Notes under the pieces: model-generated
What the model was told of the DNA's origin: nothing
The model's database searches: none
Seen by the model: the letters and a program-made list of their open reading frames with translations, nothing else
DNA from: Alistipes sp. dk3624
GTDB taxonomy: Bacteria; Bacteroidota; Bacteroidia; Bacteroidales; Rikenellaceae
Length of the DNA: 64,000 nucleotides
NCBI RefSeq assembly: GCF_009557455.1
Contig: NZ_CP045651.1
Span: 1,922,001 to 1,986,000 of the forward strand
Direction of reading: 5' to 3'
Made by a program: the position numbers and the translations under genes
In this document: piece by piece, positions 37,273 through 46,223 of the stretch
Numbering within the stretch: the stretch's first letter is position 1
Layout of the letters: every line of letters begins with the position of its first letter

Positions 37273-37322
37273 ATGTTTCCGGCGCGGCCGTTCCGGGATT
37301 CGGGGAATAATAACGGATGTTT

Positions 37323-39284
37323 CTATTCGGCTAAATAATCTTTTTGTTTCACATGCCGGTAGTATTGCTGTAGGCGCGCTTTCAGGTCGCGTTCGGCGGC
37401 TTCCAACGCGGGGGTGCGGATTCCCGAAATATCGTTTTTTTGCAGGGTGTCGCTGCGTAGGTAGGCCGACAGCGTCCGTTCTCCGTCGAAAAAGAGCACC
37501 AGCGAATCGGTAATGCCCTGGTAAGTTCCGCCCGCATAATTCGACACCATCGGTTCGCGGTCGGTTTCGCGCAGCACGTCCCGTCCGAAGGCGAAATAGG
37601 GCCGGTCGTAGCCGGTCAGCCCGAGCAGCGTCGGCATCAGATCGATTTGCTGGGCGACCGAACGGTTTACGCCGCGCAGCGATCCGTCCGGCGTGTAGAT
37701 CAGGCAGATGATTTGCGTGTTGCCGGTCGGGGTCAGCGTTTTTGGCGCGAAGGTTTCCGACGATACGTGGTCGGCTACGAAGACGAAAATCGTATTTTCG
37801 TACCACGGTTCCCGGCTTGAGGTCTCCATGAAACGGCGCAGTGCGAGGTCGGTGTACGCCACGCCTTTGTGTACCTTGGTTTTTCCTTCCGGCAGCGTCG
37901 CGGCGTATTTTTCCGGAACGACGAACGGGTGGTGCGAACTGAGCGTGAAAGCCGATGCGAAAAACGGCTGAGGCATTTCGGACAGCACGCGGCTCATGTA
38001 CTGTAGGAAAGGTTCGTCCCAGATGCCCCAGTAGCCGTCGAAATCGTCTGTGCCGCACCGTTTTTCATAATCCTCGCGGCTATAATAATCCTGTACGCCG
38101 GCCTGCGCCGCATAGGCGCCGAAACCCATCGAACCGCGTCCCGAACCGTTGAAGAACGACGTTTTGTATCCTTTTTCGGCCAGCAGTGCCGGCAGCGCCT
38201 TCATCGGGGCGAGCGCCTGAGGCATCAGTACGAACGGTGTCCGGTAAGAGGGGATAGAAGACAGCACCGAGGGCAGCGCCTCGATCGATTTGTGTCCATT
38301 GGCGAATGCGTTCTGGAAATAGTATCCTTCGCGCATCAGCGAGTCGAGGAACGGAGTGTACCCGTGCCCGTCCGGATAGAGGTCGGGATTCAGCAGCGCC
38401 GAATGTTCGCTGCTGAAACTTTCCAGGATGAAAATGACGATATTGCGGTCGCCGAACGCAAGGGAGTCGCCCGCAGCGGCCTCCGGCCGGTGGATCGGGG
38501 TGTAAATGGCCTCGAGCGTCCGGTCGTCGAAGAATTCGGTGTACGCGATCGAGCGGTTGCCGAGCGTCCGCAGCATACAGAACGGGTTGCTGAGGATCAG
38601 GTTCGCCTTCGGACTCGACGCGGTATACAGCGTGGCGTTGCTGAGCGTGATCGGGCGCGTTTGTCGGCTGAATCCGCCCCGTATGCCCCCGATGGACAAT
38701 CCGACTGCGACCAGCAGCGCCGGCAGATGGATCAGCGCGTAGGCCGTGTTCGACCGGATCCGCGACGGAGCGACCCGGATCCGGCGGTAGGCCCAGACGA
38801 GGGCGGCGATCAATCCGGCGGCAAACAGCGCGACGTACCAGTTTTCGGCGAGCGCTTTCAGCAGTACGGTTCCGGTATTGTCGTTGTTGCCGAGGTAGGA
38901 GAGTTCGTCCGAGGTGAACCTTTTTTTCGCGTAGTGGTAATAGACGCCGTCCGAGACGTTGACGATCAGCGCGAGGGCGTTGGCGACGGAGAAAAGCCAG
39001 AACAGCATCGTGCCGTACCACCGCCGTTCGCGCAGCCGCAGCGGTACGAGCGACAGCACGATGAACAGCGAGTTGACGTACAGGATCGACACCGTGTCGA
39101 ACACCAGGCTGCCGTGTAGCAGTCCGGGCAGTTCGCTTGCCGCGAGCGGCCCGATTTCGGCCCGGTTCTGCAGGAAGAATACGATGCGGCACAACAGCCA
39201 TGCCGCGTACAGCAGTCCCAACCTCAGGACGAGCGCCAGCGCCGGACAGAATCCGTCGAAATGCCTGCCGTTTTTCCGGTTCAT
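37323..39284 (-). CDS. LTA-synthase/sulfatase-like membrane alkaline phosphatase-fold protein
   Basis: 653 residues. Five N-terminal transmembrane segments (about 15-205) precede a large extracytoplasmic sulfatase-fold domain from about 270. The metal/nucleophile region F-I-L-E-S-F-S-S-E-H-S holds a likely active-site threonine/serine position, and F-V-A-D-H-V late in the domain is the histidine/aspartate metal site. Family members transfer phosphoglycerol or phosphoethanolamine to lipids and glycans. Its start overlaps the cysE stop by 4 nt. Last gene of the manA operon. Confidence 0.88.
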   Translation of the reverse strand: MNRKNGRHFDGFCPALALVLRLGLLYAAWLLCRIVFFLQNRAEIGPLAASELPGLLHGSLVFDTVSILYVNSLFIVLSLVPLRLRERRWYGTMLFWLFSVANALALIVNVSDGVYYHYAKKRFTSDELSYLGNNDNTGTVLLKALAENWYVALFAAGLIAALVWAYRRIRVAPSRIRSNTAYALIHLPALLVAVGLSIGGIRGGFSRQTRPITLSNATLYTASSPKANLILSNPFCMLRTLGNRSIAYTEFFDDRTLEAIYTPIHRPEAAAGDSLAFGDRNIVIFILESFSSEHSALLNPDLYPDGHGYTPFLDSLMREGYYFQNAFANGHKSIEALPSVLSSIPSYRTPFVLMPQALAPMKALPALLAEKGYKTSFFNGSGRGSMGFGAYAAQAGVQDYYSREDYEKRCGTDDFDGYWGIWDEPFLQYMSRVLSEMPQPFFASAFTLSSHHPFVVPEKYAATLPEGKTKVHKGVAYTDLALRRFMETSSREPWYENTIFVFVADHVSSETFAPKTLTPTGNTQIICLIYTPDGSLRGVNRSVAQQIDLMPTLLGLTGYDRPYFAFGRDVLRETDREPMVSNYAGGTYQGITDSLVLFFDGERTLSAYLRSDTLQKNDISGIRTPALEAAERDLKARLQQYYRHVKQKDYLAE

Positions 39285-40102
39285 TTTTTCGTGCGTTTTC
39301 CTTTGATGACGATTTCGGGTTTGCAGTAGACCGTCGAATGGGGCGGAACCGACTCGGTGAGCCATACGTTACCGCCGATCACCGTGTCGTGACCGATCAC
39401 CGTGTCGCCGCCGAGGATCGTGCTGCCGGCGTAGATGATCACGTTGTCCTCGATGGTCGGATGGCGCCGGACGCCCGAAAGCTCTTTGTCGACAAACGTG
39501 GCGCCCAGCGTGACGCCCTGGTAAATTTTGACGTTCCGCCCGATAACGGTCGTTTCGCCGATGACGATCCCGGTGCCGTGGTCGATGTAGAAGTTCGGCC
39601 CGATGGTGGCTCCCGGGTGGATGTCGATTCCGGTCTGGCTGTGCGCGTATTCCGAAATCACGCGCGGCAATACTGGTATTTTCAGTTTGTGCAGCACGTG
39701 CGACAGGCGGTACACCATCACGGCGTAGAATCCCGGATAGCACAGGATCACCTCTTCGGTGCAGTAGGCCGCCGGGTCGCAGTTTTTGTAAAGGTTGGCG
39801 TCCTGCATCAGCCGGGTGTATATCAGCGGGATTTCGCCGAAAAACCGTTCGGTGAGATGTTCGCAGCAACAGTCCATGTCGGCGCACAGCGGGCTGATGA
39901 TCTCCAGGAAATCGTGCTGGAGATTCTCCCATTTCAGATCCATTTCCTTCAGCGAGATGTTCCTTTTGTCCCGTACCGGGAACAGCAGGTTGGTCAGCGT
40001 GTCGATGAAACGGCGCGTGGCCACCTGAGACGGAACTTCGCGGTAAAACACCTGCGTCATCTTGTGCAGGCGGGACGGGAAATTCTTGATTACGTCGGCC
40101 AT
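39281..40102 (-). CDS. cysE: Serine O-acetyltransferase (EpsC/CysE type)
   Basis: 273 residues. The C-terminal 130 residues are a left-handed beta-helix of hexapeptide repeats with D-I-H-P-G-A-x-I-G and the catalytic D-H-G-T-G-I-V-I-G-E-T. It acetylates serine in the first step of cysteine synthesis. The N-terminal helical part is long, as in Bacteroidota enzymes. 3 nt after the DUF4435 gene; overlaps the sulfatase gene. Confidence 0.93.
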   Translation of the reverse strand: MADVIKNFPSRLHKMTQVFYREVPSQVATRRFIDTLTNLLFPVRDKRNISLKEMDLKWENLQHDFLEIISPLCADMDCCCEHLTERFFGEIPLIYTRLMQDANLYKNCDPAAYCTEEVILCYPGFYAVMVYRLSHVLHKLKIPVLPRVISEYAHSQTGIDIHPGATIGPNFYIDHGTGIVIGETTVIGRNVKIYQGVTLGATFVDKELSGVRRHPTIEDNVIIYAGSTILGGDTVIGHDTVIGGNVWLTESVPPHSTVYCKPEIVIKGKRTKK

Positions 40103-40105
40103 AGT

Positions 40106-41173
40106 CTATCTGATTGCCCGATCGTACGGAGCGTCGGCCGGCCGTCGGCCGGCTTCGTCCTCCGCGATCAGTTGTTGAATATACAGTTCGATGTCTTTTT
40201 TCAGTTTTTTATACAGGAAACACTCCTTATACTGTTCGTTGTCGAGCAGTACCTCGCGCACGTTGCGCAACGAGTTGTTGTAATTGCTCAGTTCGTTTTT
40301 CAACGACACGCCCTGCTTGGTTCCCGAAGTGATCCGTTCGACGGTCATGTCCCGCAGCCGTTCGCAAACGGTGTGCAGAAGGATCAGCACCACGTTGTCC
40401 AGCAGCGTATGGCCCTGCATGAAAAAATAGACATTGTCGGTTTCGACGCCGAACTGCCGGATATGGTGCCCGAAAGCGGCCACTTCGCCGATCCAGGTCG
40501 GATGGTTGGCTTCCAACGTTCGGAGACGCTTTTCGACCTGACGGCCGAGCCAGTGCAGCGTTTCGGCGCCGTCGTCGCGCAAATCGAGGTAGTTGAGCCG
40601 GACGCTGCTGCGGAAGTCGAGCAACGAAAAGGCCTTTTCGCTTTTGCGGCGGGCGGAGTAGGCGTACCACAGGAACAACGGGTAGATCGTCCGCGAATAA
40701 GCGGTCATGAACTTTTCGAAGTTGAAGATCAGCGTATCGTTTTTGGTCGCTTTGACGCACACCTTATGCAGCGACGGGGGGTGGCACAGGAAATTTTCGG
40801 TCGCATAGGCGTAGGTGTGGAACAGCCTCGGGGTGTTGTTCACCAGCCGCGACTGGTCGTTGAAGTTTTTGAACAGGTAGTCGAAGTCGCTGTCCATGCA
40901 CAGGATCGTATCCCGGTCGCGCTCGTCGATCATCGCCAGCAGGACTTTTTTGCCTTTTGCCAGGTCGTCGCGCAACGGGACGCTGATTTCGAACTTCAGC
41001 CGCTCGGTTTCGTAGTCGTCGAAGATGCTGCGCCAGAACGCCACGTCGTCGTACCCTTCGACGAACACGCGGATCAGCCGATACGCGCCGTTCGCGTAAC
41101 GGGAAACCATCGGAACCGTTTTGACCGGTTCCTGGAGTCGTATTGCCTGCCGTTCTTTCCTGCGTTTTTTCAT
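40106..41173 (-). CDS. DUF4435 protein with TOPRIM-like motif
   Basis: 355 residues. Near the start there is F-V-E-G-Y-D-D (Glu39) and then C-M-D-S-D-F-D (Asp94, Asp96, Asp98), the glutamate plus DxD pattern of TOPRIM domains in OLD-family nucleases and primases. The C-terminal half is helical with no recognised motif. DUF4435 proteins are mostly uncharacterised and often found with ATPases in mobile or defence regions; here there is no ATPase partner and the gene is embedded in a metabolic operon. Start is the ATG before K-K-R-R-K. Confidence 0.8.
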   Translation of the reverse strand: MKKRRKERQAIRLQEPVKTVPMVSRYANGAYRLIRVFVEGYDDVAFWRSIFDDYETERLKFEISVPLRDDLAKGKKVLLAMIDERDRDTILCMDSDFDYLFKNFNDQSRLVNNTPRLFHTYAYATENFLCHPPSLHKVCVKATKNDTLIFNFEKFMTAYSRTIYPLFLWYAYSARRKSEKAFSLLDFRSSVRLNYLDLRDDGAETLHWLGRQVEKRLRTLEANHPTWIGEVAAFGHHIRQFGVETDNVYFFMQGHTLLDNVVLILLHTVCERLRDMTVERITSGTKQGVSLKNELSNYNNSLRNVREVLLDNEQYKECFLYKKLKKDIELYIQQLIAEDEAGRRPADAPYDRAIR

Positions 41174-41205
41174 ATTCGGGTTCGGTTTGGATAAAGGCCG
41201 ATGCG

Positions 41206-41646
41206 TTACCGTTCTTCCGGCAGCGTCACCCGCACCACTTCGATCCCGACGCGCTGCAACAGGTCGAGACCGTCGGTCGAATGGTAGTCGTCGCAGTAGA
41301 CTACGCGGCGGATGCCGCTCTGAATAATCAGTTTCGAACATTCGATGCAGGGCGACGACGTGACGTACAGCGTCGAGCCTTCGCTGCTGTTGTTCGATTT
41401 GGCCACCTTGGTGATCGCGTTCGCTTCGGCGTGCAGAACGTAGGGTTTGGTCTTGCCGGCCTCGTCCTCGCAGATGTTCTCGAATCCGGCCGGCGTGCCG
41501 TTGTAACCGTCCGAGATGATCATCTTGTTCTTGACCAGCAGGGCGCCTACCTGCCGGCGGACGCAGTAGGAGTTTTCGGCCCAGATCCGGGCCATTTTGA
41601 TGTAACGAATGTCGAGCTGACGTTGTTTTTCTTCCTGGTATCCCAT
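41206..41646 (-). CDS. dCMP deaminase/cytidine deaminase family protein
   Basis: 146 residues. Zinc site H-A-E-A-N-A with catalytic glutamate and S-P-C-I-E-C with two cysteines. Deaminates dCMP to dUMP for thymidylate supply, or is related to ComEB. Also has the G-T-P-A-G-F substrate loop. Cytoplasmic. Confidence 0.93.
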   Translation of the reverse strand: MGYQEEKQRQLDIRYIKMARIWAENSYCVRRQVGALLVKNKMIISDGYNGTPAGFENICEDEAGKTKPYVLHAEANAITKVAKSNNSSEGSTLYVTSSPCIECSKLIIQSGIRRVVYCDDYHSTDGLDLLQRVGIEVVRVTLPEER

Positions 41647-41676
41647 AAAAAGATGTCGTGTATGCCGTTTCAGTTT

Positions 41677-42645
41677 TTATTCGATGTAAATTTCCAGCAG
41701 TTTTCCCTGTCCGGTCAGCGTTACCTCCTCGATGCAGGCAGGTACCAGTAGGGTCTCGCCTTTTTTGACGGTTTCGGAGCCGCCTTCCCAGCCGAGCGTC
41801 GCCCGTCCTTCGGTCAACATGTAGACGACGAACGAATCGCGTTCCACGTGGTTGCGTCCGACCGCGCCGTCCAGTCCGATCAGGTTGACGGTGAAGTAAG
41901 GCGATCTTTTCAGCGGAACCGCTTCGTTTGTCCGCGGTTCGGCGGTGATACGGTACGGGATGTCGTTGTCGAAACGGATCGCGTCGGCGGCCAGGTCGGT
42001 ATGCAGTTCGCGCCCTTTACCCGAAGCGTCCGTGCGTCCCCAGTCGTAAATCCGGTAGGTGACGTCCGAAGCCTGCTGGATCTCGGCCAGCAGGATTCCC
42101 TTGCCGATGGCGTGGATCGTGCCTGCCGGAATGAAGAATGCGTCTCCGGGGCTTACTTTCGGACGAGAAAGAATTTCGGGTAGCGTGCCGCGCTCCACGT
42201 GTTCCGCATAGCGTTCGCGCGATACGTCCCCGTCGAATCCCAAGTAAAGCTCGGCTCCCGGATCGCAGTCCAGGACGTACCACATTTCGGATTTGCCGTA
42301 ACCGCCGTACCGTTTCGCCGCCAGGGCGTCGTCCGGATGCACCTGCACCGAGAGTTTGTCCTGCGCATCGATGTATTTGATCAGCAGCGGAAACTGCAGG
42401 CCGAATTTCTCGTAAATTTTGTCGCCCACCAGGTCGCCCATATAGACTTCGATCAACTCTTCGAGGTTGTTTCCGGCCAGTATGCCGTTGCCGACGACGG
42501 ATACGTCGCCGTCGAGGCCGGAAATTTCCCAACTTTCGCCGATCGTACGCTCCCGGGGCAGCCGTTTTCCGAGTTTTTCGGACAGCCGCCGCCCCCCCCA
42601 GATACGCTCTTTCGGCCGAGGCCTGAATTTTAACGGATACAGCAT
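41677..42645 (-). CDS. manA: Mannose-6-phosphate isomerase (class I cupin type)
   Basis: 322 residues. Motifs: Y-P-L-K-F-R-P near the start, W-E-I-S-G, the cupin metal segment L-S-V-Q-V-H-P-D-D and P-A-G-T-I-H-A-I-G-K-G. Interconverts mannose 6-phosphate and fructose 6-phosphate, feeding mannose for glycans. First gene of a five-gene operon. ATG at 42645 chosen over the TTG two codons upstream. Confidence 0.94.
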   Translation of the reverse strand: MLYPLKFRPRPKERIWGGRRLSEKLGKRLPRERTIGESWEISGLDGDVSVVGNGILAGNNLEELIEVYMGDLVGDKIYEKFGLQFPLLIKYIDAQDKLSVQVHPDDALAAKRYGGYGKSEMWYVLDCDPGAELYLGFDGDVSRERYAEHVERGTLPEILSRPKVSPGDAFFIPAGTIHAIGKGILLAEIQQASDVTYRIYDWGRTDASGKGRELHTDLAADAIRFDNDIPYRITAEPRTNEAVPLKRSPYFTVNLIGLDGAVGRNHVERDSFVVYMLTEGRATLGWEGGSETVKKGETLLVPACIEEVTLTGQGKLLEIYIE

Positions 42646-42728
42646 TCGCAACGTTTTAGCGAGCCCGGCTGCGGACGGTTCCCCGGAACGGAGAACGCAA
42701 CGGCAGACAAAGCCCTGAATTTTAACGA

Positions 42729-42736
42729 CAAATTTA
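42729..42736 (-). promoter_or_regulatory. Probable -7 box of the manA operon
   Basis: Minus-strand TAAATTTG matches TAnnTTTG; no clear -33 box. Confidence 0.45.
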
Positions 42737-42757
42737 ACAAATTATGGCAACTTTTCA

Positions 42758-42765
42758 TACCTTTG
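42758..42765 (+). promoter_or_regulatory. Probable -7 box of the ABC transporter genes
   Basis: TACCTTTG fits the consensus; a -33 box is not evident. The leader would be about 108 nt long. Confidence 0.45.
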
Positions 42766-42880
42766 TTCCCGCTGCCGGTTCGCGGCGGCGGGTCGCAAGT
42801 GCGGACTTATGTGGCAATCAGCCCGATACCGTGAGGCGTGCCGGCGATTATTTTCGGATTATTTTAACCTCGCATCCGCC

Positions 42881-43819
42881 ATGTGTTTGTTACGGGTAGA
42901 ACAGGTCACCAAGCGTTACGCCGCTCATACGGCGCTCGACGACGTGTCTTTGGAAGTTCCGCGGGGGGCGGTTTACGGGTTGCTCGGGCCGAACGGCGCG
43001 GGCAAGACGACGTTGATCCGCATCATCAACCGGATCACGGCGCCCGACAGCGGCCGGGTGTTTTTCGACGGACGGCCGCTCGCTCCCGACGACATTTACC
43101 GGATCGGCTACCTGCCCGAAGAGCGCGGATTGTATAAAAAAATGCGCGTCGGCGAACAGGCGCTCTATTTCGCGCAGCTCAAAGGTCTTTCGAAGCGGGA
43201 AGCGACGGAGCGCCTGAGGGCGTGGTTTGAAAAATTCGGGATCGCCGAGTGGTGGGACCGGAAGGTGGAGGAGCTCAGTAAGGGGATGGCGCAGAAGATC
43301 CAGTTCATCATCACGGTATTGCACCGACCGGCCTTGCTGATTTTCGACGAACCGTTCAGCGGCTTCGACCCGATCAACGCCAACCTGCTGAAAAACGAAA
43401 TCCTTGCGCTGCGCGACAGCGGGGCGACGGTGATTTTTTCGACGCACAACATGTCGTCGGTCGAAGAGATCTGCGACCATATCACGCTGATAGACCGTTC
43501 GCGCAACGTCCTGAGCGGCGCTGTCGGCGAAATTCGCCGCCGGTACGGCGAATCCGTTTTCCGGATCGATTTCGCGGGCGACCCGGCGGCGCTGTCGCAG
43601 CAGGAGCTGCAGCCTTACTGTTCGGTGCTCGGCATAAAACGCGGGGCGCCGTATCATACGGCCGAAGTGCGGCTCGTCTCGCCGGACGCCGTGCGTCCGC
43701 TGATCGGGCTGCTGAACGAACGAACCGAACTGCACGGCTTTTCGGAAGTGATCCCCGGGATGAACGACATTTTTATCCGGGCAGTCAACGGACAACTTGA
43801 ACAAACCGACCATGAGTAA
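42881..43819 (+). CDS. ABC transporter ATP-binding protein (NatA-like)
   Basis: 312 residues. Walker A G-P-N-G-A-G-K-T-T, signature E-L-S-K-G-M-A-Q-K, Walker B L-L-I-F-D-E-P and the H-loop S-T-H-N are all intact. C-terminal extension of about 80 residues, as in NatA/DUF4162 type exporters. Couples to the permease encoded next, whose start overlaps this gene by 8 nt. Confidence 0.93.
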   Translation: MCLLRVEQVTKRYAAHTALDDVSLEVPRGAVYGLLGPNGAGKTTLIRIINRITAPDSGRVFFDGRPLAPDDIYRIGYLPEERGLYKKMRVGEQALYFAQLKGLSKREATERLRAWFEKFGIAEWWDRKVEELSKGMAQKIQFIITVLHRPALLIFDEPFSGFDPINANLLKNEILALRDSGATVIFSTHNMSSVEEICDHITLIDRSRNVLSGAVGEIRRRYGESVFRIDFAGDPAALSQQELQPYCSVLGIKRGAPYHTAEVRLVSPDAVRPLIGLLNERTELHGFSEVIPGMNDIFIRAVNGQLEQTDHE

Positions 43820-45104
43820 GATAGGATTGATTATCGGTCGCGAATTCAACCAGCGGGTGCGGAAACGGACGTTTATCCTGACGACCGTGTTGACGCCGCT
43901 GTTGATGGTCGTCCTGATGGTGGCGCCGGTACTGCTGAACAAGGTCGGCGGAAGCCGGCAGTTGGAGATCCTGGTGCTCGACCGCAGCGGTTGGATCGCC
44001 CCGCAGTTGCAAAGCGGCGCGCTGCTGAAGTTGACGCCTACCGACTTGTCCGAAGACGAGCTCGGCGCACCGGGAAACCGGTACAACTACCTGGTTATCG
44101 GTGAGGACGTTCTGTCCGATCCCGGGGATGTCCGTCTCTATACGAAAGAAGCCCTGACGTTCGACGTTGAAAACGATCTGAAGTCGCAGTTGGGCAGGAT
44201 TATCGAAAAGCGGAAACTCGAAGCGCACGATATCCGGAACCTGTCTCAGATCATGCAGGAGGTCAAAACGGACGTTTCGATGCAGACTTTTCAACGGCAC
44301 GATACCGGGGAACGACGGGCCAGTTCCGGCGTCCTGTCGATGACCGCTTCCTATCTGTTCGGGTTCCTGATCTACATGTTCGTTTTCATGTACGGCGTGA
44401 TGGTCATGCACGGCGTGATCGAAGAGAAAAACTCGCGGGTGTTGGAGATCATCGTTTCGTCGGTCAGGCCGTTCGAACTGATGCTCGGCAAAATCCTCGG
44501 CATCGCGTCGGTCGCGTTGGTGCAGTTCCTGATCTGGGCCGCGCTGATCCTGGCGCTGGGAACGGCCGCCCTGCACCTGCTGACGCCCGACGCGTTGATT
44601 CGGGGCGCGGCCGTACCCGGGGTTGTGCCGCAAATGGACGCCGGTACGCTTGCGGCGATCCGGCAGGTAACCGACGGCGGTTTCCTGCTGAAATTGTTCG
44701 GCGGTTTCCTGGTTTATTTCGTCGGCGGCTACCTGCTCTATGCGGCGATTTTCGCGGCGGTCGGCAGCGCCGTCGACAACGCGCAGGACGCCCAGCAGTT
44801 GCAGATGCCGGCCACGATTCCGCTGGTTTTCGCGATCGTCGTGATGTTCACCACGATGCAGAACCCGAACGGGACGCTGTCCGTTTGGTGCAGCATCATC
44901 CCGTTCACCTCGCCGATCGTGATGATGGCGCGCATTCCGTACGGAGTGCCTGCGTGGCAGTTGGCGCTGTCGGTCGCGTTGCTTTACGGCAGTTTCCTTT
45001 CGATGGTGTGGGTGGCCGGCAAAATTTACCGGGTGGGGATTTTCATGTACGGCAAGAAGCCCGGATTCGCAGAGTTGTACAAATGGATAAAATATAAAGG
45101 ATAA
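43812..45104 (+). CDS. ABC-2 type transporter permease (NatB-like)
   Basis: 430 residues. One N-terminal transmembrane segment (about 22-42), a large extracytoplasmic loop to about 160, then five transmembrane helices in the second half. I-V-S-S-V-R-P-F-E-L-M-L-G-K-I-L is the conserved coupling segment. Probably exports sodium, a drug or a lipid; substrate unknown. The ATG at 43812 starts M-S-K-I-G-L; earlier TTG is less likely. Confidence 0.9.
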   Translation: MSKIGLIIGREFNQRVRKRTFILTTVLTPLLMVVLMVAPVLLNKVGGSRQLEILVLDRSGWIAPQLQSGALLKLTPTDLSEDELGAPGNRYNYLVIGEDVLSDPGDVRLYTKEALTFDVENDLKSQLGRIIEKRKLEAHDIRNLSQIMQEVKTDVSMQTFQRHDTGERRASSGVLSMTASYLFGFLIYMFVFMYGVMVMHGVIEEKNSRVLEIIVSSVRPFELMLGKILGIASVALVQFLIWAALILALGTAALHLLTPDALIRGAAVPGVVPQMDAGTLAAIRQVTDGGFLLKLFGGFLVYFVGGYLLYAAIFAAVGSAVDNAQDAQQLQMPATIPLVFAIVVMFTTMQNPNGTLSVWCSIIPFTSPIVMMARIPYGVPAWQLALSVALLYGSFLSMVWVAGKIYRVGIFMYGKKPGFAELYKWIKYKG

Positions 45105-45119
45105 TTAAATTGTAGTCCA

Positions 45120-46145
45120 ATGAAAGAGTGTGTATTGGTAACCGGCGGAGCCGGGTATATAGGAACCCATACGGCGGTCGAGCTGATCGCGGCGGGGTAC
45201 GACGTGGTCGTGGTCGACAACCTTTCGAATTCCGAACGGGCGGCGGTGGACGGCGTGCGTGAAATTACCGGCGCGGAGATCCCGTTCGAGCAGGTCGACT
45301 GCGACGATAAGGCTGCGCTCGCCGGGGTGTTCGACAAGTACAAATTCAATTCGGTCATTCATTTCGCGGCGTCGAAGGCCGTCGGCGAATCGGTCGAAAA
45401 ACCGCTGTTGTATTATCGCAACAACATCCTGTCGCTGGTGAACGTGCTGGAACTGATGCGCGAAAAGGGCGTCCGCAACATCGTTTTCTCGTCGTCGTGC
45501 ACCGTGTACGGGCAACCCGAAGTGCTGCCCGTGACCGAGCAGACCCCGCGTCAACCGGCCACATCGCCTTACGGGAATACCAAGCAGATATGCGAAGATA
45601 TCCTGCGCGACACGACGGCGGCGTACGGGGAGCTGTACGGCATCGCGCTGCGTTATTTCAACCCGATCGGGGCGCATCCGTCGGCGTTGATCGGGGAGCT
45701 TCCGAAAGGGGTTCCTGGCAACCTCGTTCCGTTCATTACGCAGACAGCCGCCGGGATTCGGCCGTGCCTGAGTATTTTCGGGGACGATTACGATACGCCG
45801 GACGGTTCGGCCGTCCGGGACTATATCGACGTGGTCGACCTGGCCCGCGCGCACGTGGTGGCGGTCGACCGGATGGTCGGCGGCAAGAGCCGGTCGAATT
45901 ACGAGTTTTTCAACGTGGGCACCGGTCGGGGGCGTTCGGTGATCGAACTGGTCGAAACGTTCGAAAAAGTCACCGGAGTCGAAGTGCCGCACAAGATCGT
46001 CGGCCGCCGGGCCGGAGATATCGAAAAGATCTGGGCCGATACCACGTTTGCGAACCGGGAACTGGGGTGGAAAGCCACGCGTCCGATCGAGGAGACGCTC
46101 GCTTCGGCCTGGGCCTGGGAAAAGCACTTGCGCGGGATGAAGTAG
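45120..46145 (+). CDS. galE: UDP-glucose 4-epimerase
   Basis: 341 residues. The NAD-binding G-G-A-G-Y-I-G is at 8-14 and the Y-x-x-x-K catalytic pair is in Y-G-N-T-K with S-S-S-C-T upstream. Interconverts UDP-glucose and UDP-galactose for glycans. Followed by a bidirectional terminator. Confidence 0.95.
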   Translation: MKECVLVTGGAGYIGTHTAVELIAAGYDVVVVDNLSNSERAAVDGVREITGAEIPFEQVDCDDKAALAGVFDKYKFNSVIHFAASKAVGESVEKPLLYYRNNILSLVNVLELMREKGVRNIVFSSSCTVYGQPEVLPVTEQTPRQPATSPYGNTKQICEDILRDTTAAYGELYGIALRYFNPIGAHPSALIGELPKGVPGNLVPFITQTAAGIRPCLSIFGDDYDTPDGSAVRDYIDVVDLARAHVVAVDRMVGGKSRSNYEFFNVGTGRGRSVIELVETFEKVTGVEVPHKIVGRRAGDIEKIWADTTFANRELGWKATRPIEETLASAWAWEKHLRGMK

Positions 46146-46165
46146 AGGGACGGGATTCGAAAACG

Positions 46166-46199
46166 AAAAAACCGCCGCATTCTCATGCGGCGGTTTTTT
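46166..46199. terminator. Bidirectional terminator between galE and the isomerase gene
   Basis: 15-bp perfect stem (AAAAAACCGCCGCAT and complement), 4-nt loop; convergent genes end on either side. Confidence 0.88.
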
Positions 46200-46223
46200 C
46201 GTTCGCTGGAGAAGTACGGTTCG

